Source: CAVVIH01 sp963748295
GTDB taxonomy: Bacteria; Acidobacteriota; Vicinamibacteria; Vicinamibacterales; 2-12-FULL-66-21
NCBI GenBank assembly: GCA_963748295.1
Contig: CAVVIH010000008.1
Location: forward strand, 248,001-312,000
Length of the DNA: 64,000 bases
Direction of reading: 5' to 3'
The first letter of the stretch is position 1. Every line of letters begins with the position of its first letter. The translations under genes and the position numbers were made by a program. The notes beneath the pieces were generated by a model, which was not told where the DNA came from, searched no databases, and saw nothing but the letters and a program-made list of their open reading frames with translations. Positions 25,608 to 34,403 of the stretch are shown here, piece by piece.

Positions 25608-28607
25608 CTATTGCTGCGACGTCGACGTGCGGCGCGCGCCGGCGCGGCCGGCGTCGAGATCGTTCCAGTGCAGAATCGCGTTGAATCCGAGGAAGTAGGT
25701 CCCCTGCGTCTGCCAGCGCCAGAACGGGCGGATGGCGAACATCACGACATGCCCCTCGCCGACCGGCGCATCGACGACCTGCGCGCGATTCGCGAGCGAC
25801 TGGCCGCCGACGAGCACGCCCGACAGCAGCATGTCGTCGGGATTGGATGGGAACTGCAGCACGACGCGCGCGCGGCTCTCGGCGTCGCCGCCGCCGAAGC
25901 CACCGCGTCCGCCGCCGCCACCACGCCCGCCGCGGCCGCTTTCATCCGCCGCGGGAGCCGCCCCGCGCTGCGCGCCACGGCCCTGACCGGTCGATGTCGA
26001 TGCCGGGTTGTCCGGATCCCACGTCGACAGGCGCTGCTGCGACGCGGTCGCCATCGGCGTCGTGTTCATGCCGACGCCTCCCGGACCGCCCTCGCCGCCG
26101 CCGCGGCCGCCGCCGAATCCGCCGCCGCCGCCGGCGCTCAGCACCGGCGCCTGGCTGAAGTAGACCGGCACCTGCGCATCGTAGCCATACGCGATCGGAC
26201 TCCGCCGATCCGCGAACACGCCGCGCATGACCGATCCGCGGACGAACAGACCGTCGGGATTCTCGACCGAAATGCCGCTCGTCACGTTGTACTCGGGGAA
26301 GATGGTCGACGTCGACCCTTCGACGATCAGCGTGCCGCCCTGCTGGACGAACTTGACCAGCTCCATCAGCCCTTCCCAGCCCATGCCGCCGCGGATGTCG
26401 TCAGTCTCGTCGATTCCGCCGAGGTTCGGCGTGTCCGCCGACTTCTTGTACGGCAGCGGCAGCTTGCCGGTGCGCGCGATGCCGGCGACCTGCGACTGCG
26501 CGTTGCCGCCGACGTGCGGGTAGACGATCACGTCGTACTTCTGACGGAGGTTGCCCTCGCGCAGCTTGAGATCCGCGAAGTAGGTGTAAGGGATGCCGAA
26601 CGTGTCGAACGCCGCGCGGACCCAGCCCTCGTTCTGCGTGTTCGCCCACGAGTGGACGTAGCCGATGCGCGGGATGTCGACGTCGTGCATGGCGACGCCC
26701 GGCGCCGACGCGACGGCAAACCCGGAGAGCCCCAGGTCGCGGAGCGTGGGCTCGATCTTCGCGCGATCGGCGCCGGCAATCACGAACGCGCCGGCGCGGA
26801 ACTTGCGCCCGCCCGCCTCGAAGTCCTCTTCCGCCGCCTGCATTTTGACGTCCGCGTGCTTGAACCGGAACGTCACGAGGTTGTTGTCCGTCGTGTGATC
26901 GACCACGATCACCGACCCGCTTCCTTCGATGCCGCCCGACGCTTTCGCGTCCGCGGTGAGCAGCGTCGACGGCTGATCGAGGATCGCCTTGTCCGTCACC
27001 GGCTTCACGACGACGTTGCGCATCAACTGGAAGGTCCACCCGGTGTCGTCGTACGGCCGCGGATTGGACGGCGCGTAGTTCTGAATCGACATGTACATGT
27101 CGGCCAGCGTGCGATACGGCTGATCCCCGCGGATGACGTAGTCGCCCGCCTGGACCTCCACGCTGCCCGCCTTGTAGGCCGACGAGGCGCGACTCACCTC
27201 GAGACCCTGACGCCGCAGCTCGTTGATCGCGTCGGCGGCATCCGCCTTGCGCCGCTGGTTGGCCGGGACGACCCAGCCATAGGTCGGACCGGTCTTGCCG
27301 CGCTCGACCGCGCGCTTGTTCTTGATCCAGTAGTTCTCGAGGTAGGTGTCCTTGTTCTTCGCGACGTGATTGAGCGCGATCAGGATCGCCGACTGCTGGA
27401 TGTTCGTGTTGTTGCGCGGCCCCCAGTTGATCGTCGGGAGCGGCGGGTTGGGGCGGAACCATTCACGGCTGGTCACGTTGCCGCCGGCGGTGACCACCCG
27501 GTTCTCCGGCCCGTAGCCCATGACCTCGTAGAACCTGCCGACCGCGTTGTGGGTGTGGGCGATGAAGAACATGTAGTTCGGCACCCAGCCGTCGTAGAAA
27601 CCGTAGGTCCACACGCCGGGCACGCCGCGCTTGGTCATCTCCATCACTTCGGTCTTGGCGAGCAGCCACCACTCGTCGATCGTGATCGGATCGATCTGCT
27701 CGTTGTAGGGGCCGGTGCCGGTTGACGCGTACAGATAAGTCTGCGCCTCGTGCAGGTCGTGCATGATCGTCGGCTTCCAGTCGATGAAGGTCTTCGTCAC
27801 GTTCCGCGTCAGCGCCAGAAACTGCCCCATGCCGTCGCGATTGTTGTCGTGCGCGACGTATTTGCCCCAATACATCAGCGGCAGACGCTGTTCGCCCTGC
27901 GGCCGCTTCTTGTTGAAGTAGTAGGTGTCGACCTGCTTCTCGCGGCCGTCGACCTCGATGACCGGCGTGATCAGCGTGATGACGTTGTTGCGAATCTGCT
28001 GGATGAACGGCGACTCGCCGACCGCGAGGCGGTACGGCAGCTCGATCAGCATTTCCGGGCCGCCGGTCTCGGTCGAGTGCATGCCGCTCGTGATCCAGTA
28101 GATCGGCTTCGCCGTCTTCAGCAGCTGCTGCGCCTGCTCCTCGGTCGTCTTGCGCGGGTCGGTGAGCGCGGCGATCATCCCCTTGTACTTGTCGATCTGC
28201 TTGATCGTGGCCTCGTCGGCAACGGCGAGGAGCACCATGTCGCGCCCTTCTTCCGTCTTGCCGATGTTCCACATCGCGATCCGGTCGGAGGCCTTGTCGA
28301 TCGCCTGGTAATACCGGTAGATGTCCTTCGCGTACGTCAGCTCGCCGGGCGTGCCCGGCATGCGCCCGAAGAACTTCAGCGGCGTCGGCACGGTGTCCGA
28401 GGCGGGCAGATGGTCGACGAGCTCGGTGATGATCCGCGGATCCTGCGTGTATTCCTTGATCTTCGCGGTGTATTCCTCGTCGATCTTCTGCTTCGGCGCC
28501 TGTGGACGCGACTGCGCGGCGGGGCGCAGCCCAGGCGCGGCGATCGACAACAGGCAAACGATCAACGCGAAGCGCCAGAACGTGCTTCGCAGCGGCACAC
28601 GGCTCAT
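25608..28607 (-). CDS. Exported M14-family zinc carboxypeptidase, large
   Basis: This 999-residue exported peptidase starts with a signal peptide (hydrophobic stretch RFALIVCLLSIAAPGL, cleavage near residue 31). The M14 catalytic domain occupies about residues 50-400. Zinc ligands are seen in SGMHSTETGGPE (HxxE) and in the later His of AHDNNRDGM or MHDLHEAQTY. A long C-terminal region resembles a class-I glutamine amidotransferase-like/Rossmann lobe, interrupted by Gly/Arg-rich linkers (GGGGGFGGGRGGG and RGGRGGGGGRGGFGGG, about 850-930). The protein ends in FAIRPFWRWQTQGTYFLGFNAILHWNDL, typical of large acidobacterial and Bacteroidota M14 proteins. The role is peptide scavenging outside the cytoplasm. 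Confidence 0.85.
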   Translation of the reverse strand: MSRVPLRSTFWRFALIVCLLSIAAPGLRPAAQSRPQAPKQKIDEEYTAKIKEYTQDPRIITELVDHLPASDTVPTPLKFFGRMPGTPGELTYAKDIYRYYQAIDKASDRIAMWNIGKTEEGRDMVLLAVADEATIKQIDKYKGMIAALTDPRKTTEEQAQQLLKTAKPIYWITSGMHSTETGGPEMLIELPYRLAVGESPFIQQIRNNVITLITPVIEVDGREKQVDTYYFNKKRPQGEQRLPLMYWGKYVAHDNNRDGMGQFLALTRNVTKTFIDWKPTIMHDLHEAQTYLYASTGTGPYNEQIDPITIDEWWLLAKTEVMEMTKRGVPGVWTYGFYDGWVPNYMFFIAHTHNAVGRFYEVMGYGPENRVVTAGGNVTSREWFRPNPPLPTINWGPRNNTNIQQSAILIALNHVAKNKDTYLENYWIKNKRAVERGKTGPTYGWVVPANQRRKADAADAINELRRQGLEVSRASSAYKAGSVEVQAGDYVIRGDQPYRTLADMYMSIQNYAPSNPRPYDDTGWTFQLMRNVVVKPVTDKAILDQPSTLLTADAKASGGIEGSGSVIVVDHTTDNNLVTFRFKHADVKMQAAEEDFEAGGRKFRAGAFVIAGADRAKIEPTLRDLGLSGFAVASAPGVAMHDVDIPRIGYVHSWANTQNEGWVRAAFDTFGIPYTYFADLKLREGNLRQKYDVIVYPHVGGNAQSQVAGIARTGKLPLPYKKSADTPNLGGIDETDDIRGGMGWEGLMELVKFVQQGGTLIVEGSTSTIFPEYNVTSGISVENPDGLFVRGSVMRGVFADRRSPIAYGYDAQVPVYFSQAPVLSAGGGGGFGGGRGGGEGGPGGVGMNTTPMATASQQRLSTWDPDNPASTSTGQGRGAQRGAAPAADESGRGGRGGGGGRGGFGGGDAESRARVVLQFPSNPDDMLLSGVLVGGQSLANRAQVVDAPVGEGHVVMFAIRPFWRWQTQGTYFLGFNAILHWNDLDAGRAGARRTSTSQQ

Positions 28608-28706
28608 ACAACCCTCCTCAAAAGTCCGGCGGGGAACGTCGCGTTATAACACAGGGAGACTCGGCCGCCCAAGCGTCGTGGCAGTCGCTTTGCTTCGATC
28701 CGGCGC

Positions 28707-29844
28707 ATGTTGGCCCGATTCCACCTGCCGCTGAGTTGGGGCGAGGTCGTCAAAAGAACGTTCAAAGAAGCCGTCGCAGATGATGTCCCCAGCCTGGCAG
28801 CTCAGCAGGCCTACTACTTCTTCTTCGCCCTGTTCCCGGCAATCCTGGCGCTGCTGTCGATTGCAAGCTTCTTCCCGATCGCGAACCTGACGGACGAAAT
28901 CGTCGCACGGCTCAATCAGGTAGCGCCTCCGGAGGTCGTTCGGATCATCGCTGACGAGATCGCCAAGCTGTCGGGAAGCAAGACCGGCGGCATCCTGACC
29001 ATCGCATTCCTGTTCACCTTGTGGAGCAGTTCGAGCGCGATGCTGTCGATGAGCACCACGCTCAACGTGGCGTACGACGTCACCGAGAGCCGGCCATGGT
29101 GGAAGACGCGTCTCATCGCCATTGCGCTTACCCTCGGGCTCGCGCTCTTCGTTCTCGTGTCGATGACGCTCATCATCGCCGGGCCGACGCTCGCAGAACG
29201 GATCGCATCGGTACTTCCAGCTGGGGCCCGTATTCGAGTGGACCTGGAAGATCCTCCAGTGGCCCGTCGTCTTCATCCTCGTATCGAGCGCGATTGCGCT
29301 CGTCTATTACTTCGCGCCCGACGTCGAGCAGGACTGGGTCTGGATTACGCCGGGCTCGGTGATGGCGACGGCGGTGTGGGTGCTCGTTTCGCTGGGATTC
29401 AAGTTCTATCTGTCGTCGCTCGGCGGCGGCGAGACGTACAAGGCGTACGGCGTGATCGGCGGCGTGATGGTGCTGCTGCTGTGGTTCTATCTCTCAGGTC
29501 TCGCGATTCTCCTCGGTGCGGAGCTCAACGCGGAGATCGAACATGCGTCGCCGTACGGGAAGGACGTCGGCGAGCGCAGGCCGGGAGAAAAGAAGAAAGT
29601 GGGGCCCGCTGCCGAGCGCGCCGCGGAGGAACTGCGCGCGCGCGGCGTGATGGATGCGCCGCCGTTTCCTGAAGACGTGAATTGCGACCTGGATCGGCCC
29701 GCGACGCGCAAGCCGAAACCGGCCGGGACCCGTCCGAGCGCGCTCCTCATCGGCGCCGCCGCACTGCTGCCGGCGACGCTCAGGATCGCGCGCGATCTCA
29801 AAAAGAAGATCAGCGAGGACCGCGCCCGGGATCGGGCGGCGTAG
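28707..29844 (+). CDS. YihY/BrkB-family inner-membrane protein (one frame break)
   Basis: This multi-pass membrane protein of the YihY/virulence-factor BrkB family has an unknown role (often mislabelled ribonuclease BN). The N-terminus has AAQQAYYFFFALFPAILALLSI (TM1), then TLWSSSSAMLSMSTTLNVAYDV, and a further TM at LIAIALTLGLALFVLVSMTL. The frame breaks near 29212 with an apparent extra base: after ERIASV the protein resumes at FQLGPVFEWTWKILQW in the next frame and continues through GGETYKAYGVIGGVMVLLLWFYLSGLAILLGAELNAEIE. The last 100 residues are a charged cytoplasmic tail. Corrected length is about 379 residues. The 3' end overlaps the convergent gene by 35 bases. Confidence 0.82.
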
Positions 29845-30439
29845 CAGGCTGCCACGCGTCGGGCCGCAGCTTGCCGCCCCATCCCCAGTAGACCGGGGGC
29901 GCCGGCGGCCGCGGCGCCAGCTGCGCCGGCGCGAAGGTGGACACCGGCATTCCAAACCAGCGCAGTTGCTCTGACGGCGGTTGCACGAGCTGTCCGAACG
30001 GCTGCTGCACGAGCCGCCCCTTTGGCTGATTCACCAGGTGACCGCGTGCGCGGATGCTTGACGCCACCGGTACATAAACGGGGACCGGCACGACGACCTG
30101 CTGGACGACAGGAGGGTCATGCTCCACCACGATCACCTGCGGCGCCGGCGGCGGGGCCGCTTCGATCGGTGGCTGAGATTCGGGACGCGGCGCGGGCCTT
30201 GACCGGCCGCTCCGCACCATCGCCTCGATCACCTTCTCGGTAACACCGGCTGCCTTCAGCTCCCTGAGTGTCGCGTTGTCGATCGTGAACACTCCGCCAT
30301 CGACCTCGACGAGGGCGAGCAGAACGGCCTCGCCAAGTCCGGCACGGCTGAGGTCGATGATATCTTTGGCGGAAACCGCGTCCGCCCGTCCGGCAGCGAA
30401 CAGGAACGCGATCAGAAAGAGGGAGCCGAGGCGCGTCAT
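29810..30439 (-). CDS. Exported proline-rich protein of unknown function
   Basis: This 209-residue protein has a signal peptide (MTRLGSLFLIAFLFAAGRADA). A short globular part follows (SAKDIIDLSRAGLGEAVLLALVEVDGG, then NATLRELKAAGVTEKVIEAMVRSG), which has the look of an SHOCT-like or helical repeat element. The C-terminal half is rich in Pro, Val and Gln (VVQQVVVPVPVYVPVA; LVQQPFGQLVQPP) and is probably extended. ATG 30439 follows GGAGGT five bases away; an upstream in-frame start would remove the signal. It is divergent from the secreted protein gene at 30603. Function unknown. Confidence 0.65.
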   Translation of the reverse strand: MTRLGSLFLIAFLFAAGRADAVSAKDIIDLSRAGLGEAVLLALVEVDGGVFTIDNATLRELKAAGVTEKVIEAMVRSGRSRPAPRPESQPPIEAAPPPAPQVIVVEHDPPVVQQVVVPVPVYVPVASSIRARGHLVNQPKGRLVQQPFGQLVQPPSEQLRWFGMPVSTFAPAQLAPRPPAPPVYWGWGGKLRPDAWQPATPPDPGRGPR

Positions 30440-30555
30440 GGGACCTCCCAAAAGCCAGTCTACTCCTGAGGACAATCTGTCATCCAGCGGTTTCGGCTGG
30501 GACACCCAAGTGATGGGTTTCCGCTGAATTTCAGGGCCTTTTGGACCGATACTCG

Positions 30556-30571
30556 AGGCATAGCTCTTGCT
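30556..30571 (+). promoter_or_regulatory. Candidate sigma-54 promoter (-24/-12)
   Basis: AGGCATAGCTCTTGCT carries the invariant GG and GC exactly 10 bases apart and the TTGC block. It matches the TGGCAY-R-N4-TTGCW consensus at all but the first base. The predicted start lies about 20 bases before ATG 30603, which has its own GGGAG. Confidence 0.45.
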
Positions 30572-30602
30572 CATTCACGAGACGTTCCAGGGAGCAGCCA
30601 TC

Positions 30603-31613
30603 ATGATTTCGAAGCCCCTCGTCGCAGCCTTTCTAGCGGCCGGTTGTGTAGGCGCCGCCGCGGCAGGGGCTTATGTGGCCGTCCGCCAGGACGCACCAGA
30701 AACCGCCGCAACGCCGGTGGTCCAGGCGGCGGACTCGACGCCCGCGGCCACGCCAGTTGCGGAAACTGAAGCGATCGTTACGCCCGCTCCGTCGGCGGCG
30801 CCGGCTCCGGCTGCCCCGGCGCCCGATACGAACGTGGAAAGGCCATCGACTCCGGCGGCGCGGCCGGCCGCCAGACCGGCCCCGGAAACCCGCAAGCCGC
30901 GCGCCGCCGATCGGACCGAAGTTCGTGAACGCCCCGCTCCGTCGGCGCCTTCGTCCGAACGAGCGTCCGCTCCGATCGAATCGCCCGCTCCGGTTTCCAC
31001 AGCACGGCCCGAGGCAACGATCCCGCCGGCGCCTCCGATTCCTGAGCCGCCGCCGGCGCCGCTGGAACCCCAGTTCGTGCAGGTCGTCGTTCCGGCCTCG
31101 TCCGTCATCGGCTTGCACGTGGAGTCTTCGCTGTCGAGCGAACGCGCGCGTGTCGAGGATCGCGTGGATGCGCGTGTCACCCGCGACGTCAGCGTCGCCG
31201 GCCGCGTCGCGATTCCCGCGGGTTCGCGCGTCGTCGGCTCCGTCGTGTCGGTGGAACGCGGCGGCAAGATCAAGGAGCGCGCCCGGCTCGGCGTGCGCTT
31301 CCACACGCTCGTCTTCGCCGATGGCACCGAGGTGCCGATCCGCACCGACGCGATCTACCGCGAAGGAGACTCGCCGGGCAGCGAGAGCGCGAAGAAGATC
31401 GGCGTCGGAGCCGCGGGGGGCGCCATTCTCGGCGCCATTCTCGGCGGCGGCAAGGGCGCGGCGATCGGCGGTGCGGCCGGAGCTGCCGGCGGGACCGCTG
31501 TGGTCATGGCCGGCGATCGCAATGCCGCTACGCTTCCTGCCGGGACGATCGTCACGGTTCGGCTCACCGACCCGGTGACGGTCGACGTCGAAAAACGCGA
31601 CCAAGATCGCTGA
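30603..31613 (+). CDS. Exported Pro/Ala-rich protein with glycine-zipper domain
   Basis: I recognise no named family over this 336-residue protein. The N-terminus is a signal or membrane anchor (LVAAFLAAGCVGAAAAGAYVA). Residues about 30-155 are Pro/Ala/Glu-rich and disordered. A compact C-terminal domain (about 160-335) starts VQVVVPASSVIGLHVESSLSSERA and includes IPAGSRVVGSVVSVERGGKIKERARLGVRFHTLVFADGT, which resembles the outer-membrane-facing part of VirB10/TraB-like proteins. It also holds a glycine zipper (GAAGGAILGAILGGGKGAAIGGAAGAAGG) able to insert in a membrane, and ends with PAGTIVTVRLTDPV. A cell-envelope structural role is likely. ATG 30603 is supported by GGGAG. Confidence 0.65.
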   Translation: MISKPLVAAFLAAGCVGAAAAGAYVAVRQDAPETAATPVVQAADSTPAATPVAETEAIVTPAPSAAPAPAAPAPDTNVERPSTPAARPAARPAPETRKPRAADRTEVRERPAPSAPSSERASAPIESPAPVSTARPEATIPPAPPIPEPPPAPLEPQFVQVVVPASSVIGLHVESSLSSERARVEDRVDARVTRDVSVAGRVAIPAGSRVVGSVVSVERGGKIKERARLGVRFHTLVFADGTEVPIRTDAIYREGDSPGSESAKKIGVGAAGGAILGAILGGGKGAAIGGAAGAAGGTAVVMAGDRNAATLPAGTIVTVRLTDPVTVDVEKRDQDR

Positions 31614-31683
31614 GGACGTTCGCCGCGCAGGTTGACGGGAGCGTTTCCGCAGTCGAAAATGCGGGAATGTTCAGCGGGCCAGA

Positions 31684-33123
31684 ATGACCGAGGATCGTCG
31701 CCGCCTCGGCGACATGGATCCTCAGGAGTTCCGACGCGAAGCCCACCGCCTGGTGGACTGGGTCGCCGACTATTTTTCCAGCGTCGAGCTCTATCCGGTG
31801 CTCGCCAGGGTTCAGCCGGGCGACATTCAGAGCGCGCTTCCTGCCGAAGCGCCCGAACGCGGCGAGAGCTTCGATCAAATCCTCTCCGACTTTGAGCGCG
31901 TGCTGATGCCCGGCATCACGCACTGGAACCACCCTGGCTTCTTCGCCTACTTCGCCATCACCGGCAGCGGTCCCGGCGTACTTGCCGACCTTGTCTCCTC
32001 GGCGCTGAACGTTCAGGCGATGTTGTGGCGGACCTCTCCGGCGGCAACCGAGCTCGAGGAAGTCACGCTCGCCTGGCTCCGGCAGTTGATGCGCCTGCCC
32101 GACAGCTTCGAGGGCGTGATCTACGACACGGCGTCGATCTCAACGCTCCATGCGCTTGCCGCCGCGCGTGAGGCCGCCGTGCCGGACATCAGGACCGCAG
32201 GCATGGCGGGGCGTGCCGACCTTCCGCGCCTGCGCGTGTACTGCTCCGAGCACGCGCATTCGTCGGTCGACAAGTCGGTCATCCTGCTCGGACTCGGCCA
32301 CGAATCGCTGCGGCACATTCCGGCCGACGACGAGTTCAGGATGCAGGCGGAAGCGTTGACCGCCGCCGTGACCGAGGACAGGAAGAACGGATGGCTGCCG
32401 ATTGCGGCGGTCGCCACGGTCGGCACGACGTCGACGACGAGCGTGGACCCGGTGCCGGAGATCGCCAGGATCTGCAAGCGGGAGAAAATCTGGCTGCACG
32501 TCGATGCCGCCTATGCGGGGGTCGCGGCGATGCTGCCCGACTTCGAATGGGTGCTGGCGGGCGCCGAGAAAGCCGACTCGCTCGTCGTCAATCCCCACAA
32601 GTGGCTGTTCACGCCGTTCGATCTGAGCGCGTTCTACTCGCCGCGCATGGACGTCGTGCGCAAGGCGTTTTCTCTTACTCCCGACTACCTGAAGACAGTG
32701 GAGTCCGCGCCGGTTCGAAATCTGATGGATACGGGCATTCAGCTTGGGCGGCGCTTCCGCGCGCTCAAACTCTGGATGGTTCTCCGGCATTTTGGAGCGG
32801 ACGGCCTGCGGCAGCGCCTGGCGGAACACATGCGGCTCGCCCAGCTCTTTGCCGAATGGGTCGATGCGAGCACTGATTTCATTCGCGTGGCGCCCGTGCC
32901 CTTCAGCGTCGTCTGCTTCCGCGCCGATGCCGACGATGCGTTCAACGAACGGCTGCTCGAGGCGGTGAATTCGGGTGGCGAAGTGTTCCTGTCGCATACG
33001 CGCCTGCACGATCGCTTCGTGCTGCGGCTCGCGATCGGCAATCTGCGGACCACCGAAGCGCACGTTGCGCGCGCATGGGCGCTGCTGCAGGAAGCGGCGC
33101 TCCAGCTTCGCACTTCAGTTTGA
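31684..33123 (+). CDS. Aromatic-L-amino-acid decarboxylase family (PLP-dependent)
   Basis: This 479-residue group II PLP decarboxylase converts an aromatic amino acid (Trp, Tyr, Phe or DOPA) to the amine in the cytoplasm. Family features run in order: FRREAHRLVDWVADYFSSVE at the N-terminus, HWNHPGFFAYF, YDTASISTLHALAAAREA, HVDAAYAGVAAM with the PLP-contacting Asp, and NPHKWLF with the Schiff-base lysine K306. The C-terminus RLAIGNLRTTEAHV is typical. Length is normal. The exact substrate cannot be read from the sequence. ATG 31684 lacks a strong Shine-Dalgarno. Confidence 0.9.
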   Translation: MTEDRRRLGDMDPQEFRREAHRLVDWVADYFSSVELYPVLARVQPGDIQSALPAEAPERGESFDQILSDFERVLMPGITHWNHPGFFAYFAITGSGPGVLADLVSSALNVQAMLWRTSPAATELEEVTLAWLRQLMRLPDSFEGVIYDTASISTLHALAAAREAAVPDIRTAGMAGRADLPRLRVYCSEHAHSSVDKSVILLGLGHESLRHIPADDEFRMQAEALTAAVTEDRKNGWLPIAAVATVGTTSTTSVDPVPEIARICKREKIWLHVDAAYAGVAAMLPDFEWVLAGAEKADSLVVNPHKWLFTPFDLSAFYSPRMDVVRKAFSLTPDYLKTVESAPVRNLMDTGIQLGRRFRALKLWMVLRHFGADGLRQRLAEHMRLAQLFAEWVDASTDFIRVAPVPFSVVCFRADADDAFNERLLEAVNSGGEVFLSHTRLHDRFVLRLAIGNLRTTEAHVARAWALLQEAALQLRTSV

Positions 33124-33132
33124 TCCCCCCGA

Positions 33133-33148
33133 AGGCATACCGCTTGCA
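33133..33148 (+). promoter_or_regulatory. Candidate sigma-54 promoter (-24/-12), second copy
   Basis: AGGCATACCGCTTGCA has the same AGGCATA-N4-TTGC layout as the site at 30556, with GG and GC 10 bases apart. It sits about 94 bases before the outer-membrane protein gene. Confidence 0.45.
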
Positions 33149-33241
33149 CCCTCGAATGGCGCCGCCGACTCGACTGGATGAGTCGGAGGTTGGAACGCGG
33201 CCCGCGCCTGCAGAGCGGTCGCGACAGATGCGAGGAGCGAT

Positions 33242-33876
33242 ATGTCAGCACGGAAGCACGTAATTTCGGCACTCCTGGGAATCCTGAGTTTGATTGCAGT
33301 TCCGCGAGCCGCCTCGGCCGACTGGCTGTTCACGCCGTTCATCGGCACGGCATTCAGCGTCGGTGCGGACTTCGGAGACACGTTCGAAGGAGCGCTCGAA
33401 TTCGAGCGCCGCTTCACCTACGGCGCATCGCTCGGCTACATGGGTGCCGGCGTCATCGGCTTCGAGTTCGACTTCGGCTACGCGCCGAATTTTTTCGAAA
33501 CGACGACAATCGATGACGACGATTTCGACTTCGCGAACGACAGCAACGTCACGACGCTGATGGCGAACGTGCTGCTGGGGATCCCGGTCGGTGGAACGAC
33601 GGGACCGGGCTTCAGACCCTATGCCGTCGGGGGCATCGGACTGATGCGCACGCACGTCGAGGGCGCGGGTCTGTTCTTCGAGGATCTGGACAGCAACGAC
33701 TGGGGATTCAACGTCGGGGCGGGCTTTCACGGATTCTTCACCGACAATTTCGGGATTCGCGGCGACATCCGGTATTTCAGGGCGTTCGCGAGCAGCGACG
33801 AAGGAGAGGATTTCATTTCGATATCAGCGACTTCGACTTCTGGCGAGTGACCGCTGGCGTTACGTTCCGCTGGTAA
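33242..33876 (+). CDS. Outer-membrane beta-barrel protein (frame break near the C-terminus)
   Basis: This small porin-like barrel of about 211 residues has a signal peptide (VISALLGILSLIAVPRAASA, cleavage before DWLFTPFIG). Alternating strands follow, such as GASLGYMGAGVIGFEFDFGYAPNFF, FRPYAVGGIGLMRTHVEG and WGFNVGAGFHGFFTDNFGIRGDIRYFR. An acidic loop (TIDDDDFDFANDSN) may bind cations. As read, the frame ends early at 33850, but a one-base shift near 33817 gives FDISDFDFWRVTAGVTFRW and a stop at 33874-33876. That ending has the terminal aromatic residue expected of a BAM-inserted barrel, so I take it as the true C-terminus. GAGGAG precedes ATG 33242. Confidence 0.75.
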
Positions 33877-33883
33877 GAGCTGC

Positions 33884-33948
33884 CAACTCCCAACGCCTCA
33901 ACTCCCAATTCCCAACTTGGGAGTTGGAAGTTGGGAGTTGGGAGTTGA
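33884..33948. terminator. Heptamer repeat forming a bidirectional terminator hairpin
   Basis: Units of the AACTCCC/GTTGGGA type repeat with period 7. The arms 33900-33916 and 33930-33946 pair over 17 positions with one mismatch. The element sits between two convergent genes (beta-barrel protein and SixA-like). Confidence 0.65.
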
Positions 33949-33951
33949 ACG

Positions 33952-34386
33952 TTATTCAAGCCGCCACACCTCGCGCCATTCCCGTTCATCAAACTCCAGC
34001 GCGACGAGCCCGTGCAGCGGAAACGGCACGCGATCGTCGCGCTGCAGCAGCAGGGCGTGGACACGTTCGAGGTTGGGCATGTGTCCGACGAGCATCACGT
34101 CGCGGGTTTCGCCGGCGACCTGATCCCGTACGAATTCCGGCGCATCATTGGGCTGCAGGCCGCGCGTGGCGCTGAACTCCGCGAGCGCGTTGCAGGCGCG
34201 CCACATCGCCTCGGCGGTCTGGCGCGCGCGCAGCTTCCCGCTGTGCCAGACCACCTCGGGCTTGACGCCGCGCGCGGCAGCCTCGCCGGCGAGGCGTTCG
34301 GCGTGCATACGCCCGCGTTCGCTCAGCGGACGCTGCGCGTCCACGTCAGGGGAAACGGCGTCGGCGTGATGGACGAGATAAACCAT
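33952..34386 (-). CDS. SixA-like phosphohistidine phosphatase (histidine phosphatase superfamily)
   Basis: This 144-residue branch-2-type small histidine phosphatase, close in length to SixA, removes phosphate from histidine phosphotransfer domains. The catalytic block reads YLVHHADAVSP, where most members have RH followed by G or A. The nucleophilic His is present but the preceding Arg is replaced by His. The second His is in MLVGHMPNLERV, and LSERGRMHAERL and SGKLRARQTAEAM are the other family blocks. It starts 17 bases after argH on the same strand and is probably the last gene of the argR-argG-argH transcript. A link to arginine metabolism is not known. Confidence 0.78.
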   Translation of the reverse strand: MVYLVHHADAVSPDVDAQRPLSERGRMHAERLAGEAAARGVKPEVVWHSGKLRARQTAEAMWRACNALAEFSATRGLQPNDAPEFVRDQVAGETRDVMLVGHMPNLERVHALLLQRDDRVPFPLHGLVALEFDEREWREVWRLE

Positions 34387-34403
34387 CGCCCTCGAGCCTC
34401 TGG

